A stretch of DNA of 64,000 bases, taken from positions 1-64,000 of the forward strand of contig JAGPVT010000102.1 of the NCBI GenBank assembly GCA_018066865.1. The letters are read 5' to 3'. Both the position numbers and the translations under genes were made by a program. Origin of the DNA: Marinobacter sp. (lineage in GTDB: Bacteria > Pseudomonadota > Gammaproteobacteria > Pseudomonadales > Oleiphilaceae). The notes beneath the pieces were generated by a model. That model saw nothing but the letters and a program-made list of their open reading frames with translations. It made no database searches and was not told the origin of the DNA. Shown piece by piece: positions 63,964 through 64,000 of the stretch. Every line of letters begins with the position of its first letter. The stretch's first letter is position 1.

Positions 63964-64000
63964 TTACTCAATACCGCCTACACGCTTGAAAGATGGCAGA
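63964..64000 (-). CDS. lepB: Signal peptidase I (last codons only)
   Basis: The minus strand at the window edge reads LPSFKRVGGIE then TAA, matching the RIGGIx end of LepB and the expected place upstream of the DUF4845 gene. Only twelve codons are visible; the rest lies past the window edge. Confidence 0.7.
   Translation of the reverse strand, partial: LPSFKRVGGIE

Overview
The window looks like chromosomal core DNA of a marine gammaproteobacterium, very probably Marinobacter. The strongest clue is a fatty acyl-CoA reductase at 31201-32721 whose sequence matches, from memory, the Marinobacter wax-ester enzyme. The gene orders lepB-DUF4845-rnc-era-recO-pdxJ, barA/gacS-cysM-rlmD-relA-mazG and ppc-adk-tsaB-rsmJ are those of the Pseudomonas/Marinobacter group. 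I see no rRNA, tRNA, insertion sequence, prophage or CRISPR array.

Layout. 1-9 kb: the end of an AtoE-type short-chain fatty acid transporter, a methyltransferase, rluF, an SDR, a DUF2007 protein, an alpha/beta hydrolase, arfB, an NlpC/P60 lipoprotein, the divergent argO/argP pair, a CPBP protease, a crotonase and a cold-shock gene with its terminator. 9-17 kb: a diguanylate cyclase, a 58-aa CCGGCS-tail protein missed by the ORF track, a PCuAC copper chaperone, yjdM, a YaiI-family gene, a 32-aa membrane peptide divergent from a PQQ-type sugar dehydrogenase across a Fur-like box, a GFA protein, a double GST_N protein, dacB, and a decayed DUF6279 lipoprotein gene. 17-22 kb: a five-gene minus-strand catabolic operon (acyl-CoA dehydrogenase, SDR, APH-type kinase, histidine phosphatase, SDR) with a divergent LysR gene. 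23-31 kb: small membrane and Cys-rich proteins, a decarboxylating dehydrogenase, a DUF1439 lipoprotein, a CPXCG protein, an aminotransferase, a D-2-hydroxyacid dehydrogenase, a CrbR/ErdR-like regulator and acs. 31-40 kb: the fatty acyl-CoA reductase, then a signalling block: a MinD-like ATPase divergent from an HDOD-histidine kinase, which is followed by a REC-PAS-GGDEF-EAL regulator and a methyltransferase fused to an MprF-like (DUF2156) domain. 40-64 kb: murI, nudC, plsB, rsmJ, tsaB, adk, a deacylase-HDOD fusion, ppc, a convergent pair of small paralogs, mazG, relA, rlmD, cysM, barA/gacS, pdxJ, recO, era, rnc, a DUF4845 gene and the last codons of lepB.

How the parts fit together. Acyl-CoA and acetate metabolism recurs (atoE, crotonase, the acyl-CoA dehydrogenase operon, crbR-acs, the fatty acyl-CoA reductase, plsB), as expected for an organism that burns and stores lipids. 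Signalling is dense: two cyclic-di-GMP proteins, two HDOD proteins, GacS/BarA and RelA. The least conventional objects are the methyltransferase/DUF2156 fusion and its signalling neighbours, the Fur-box/small-peptide locus, the CCGGCS peptide and the DUF6279 remnant. Family assignments come from recognising motifs by eye; no database search was run.
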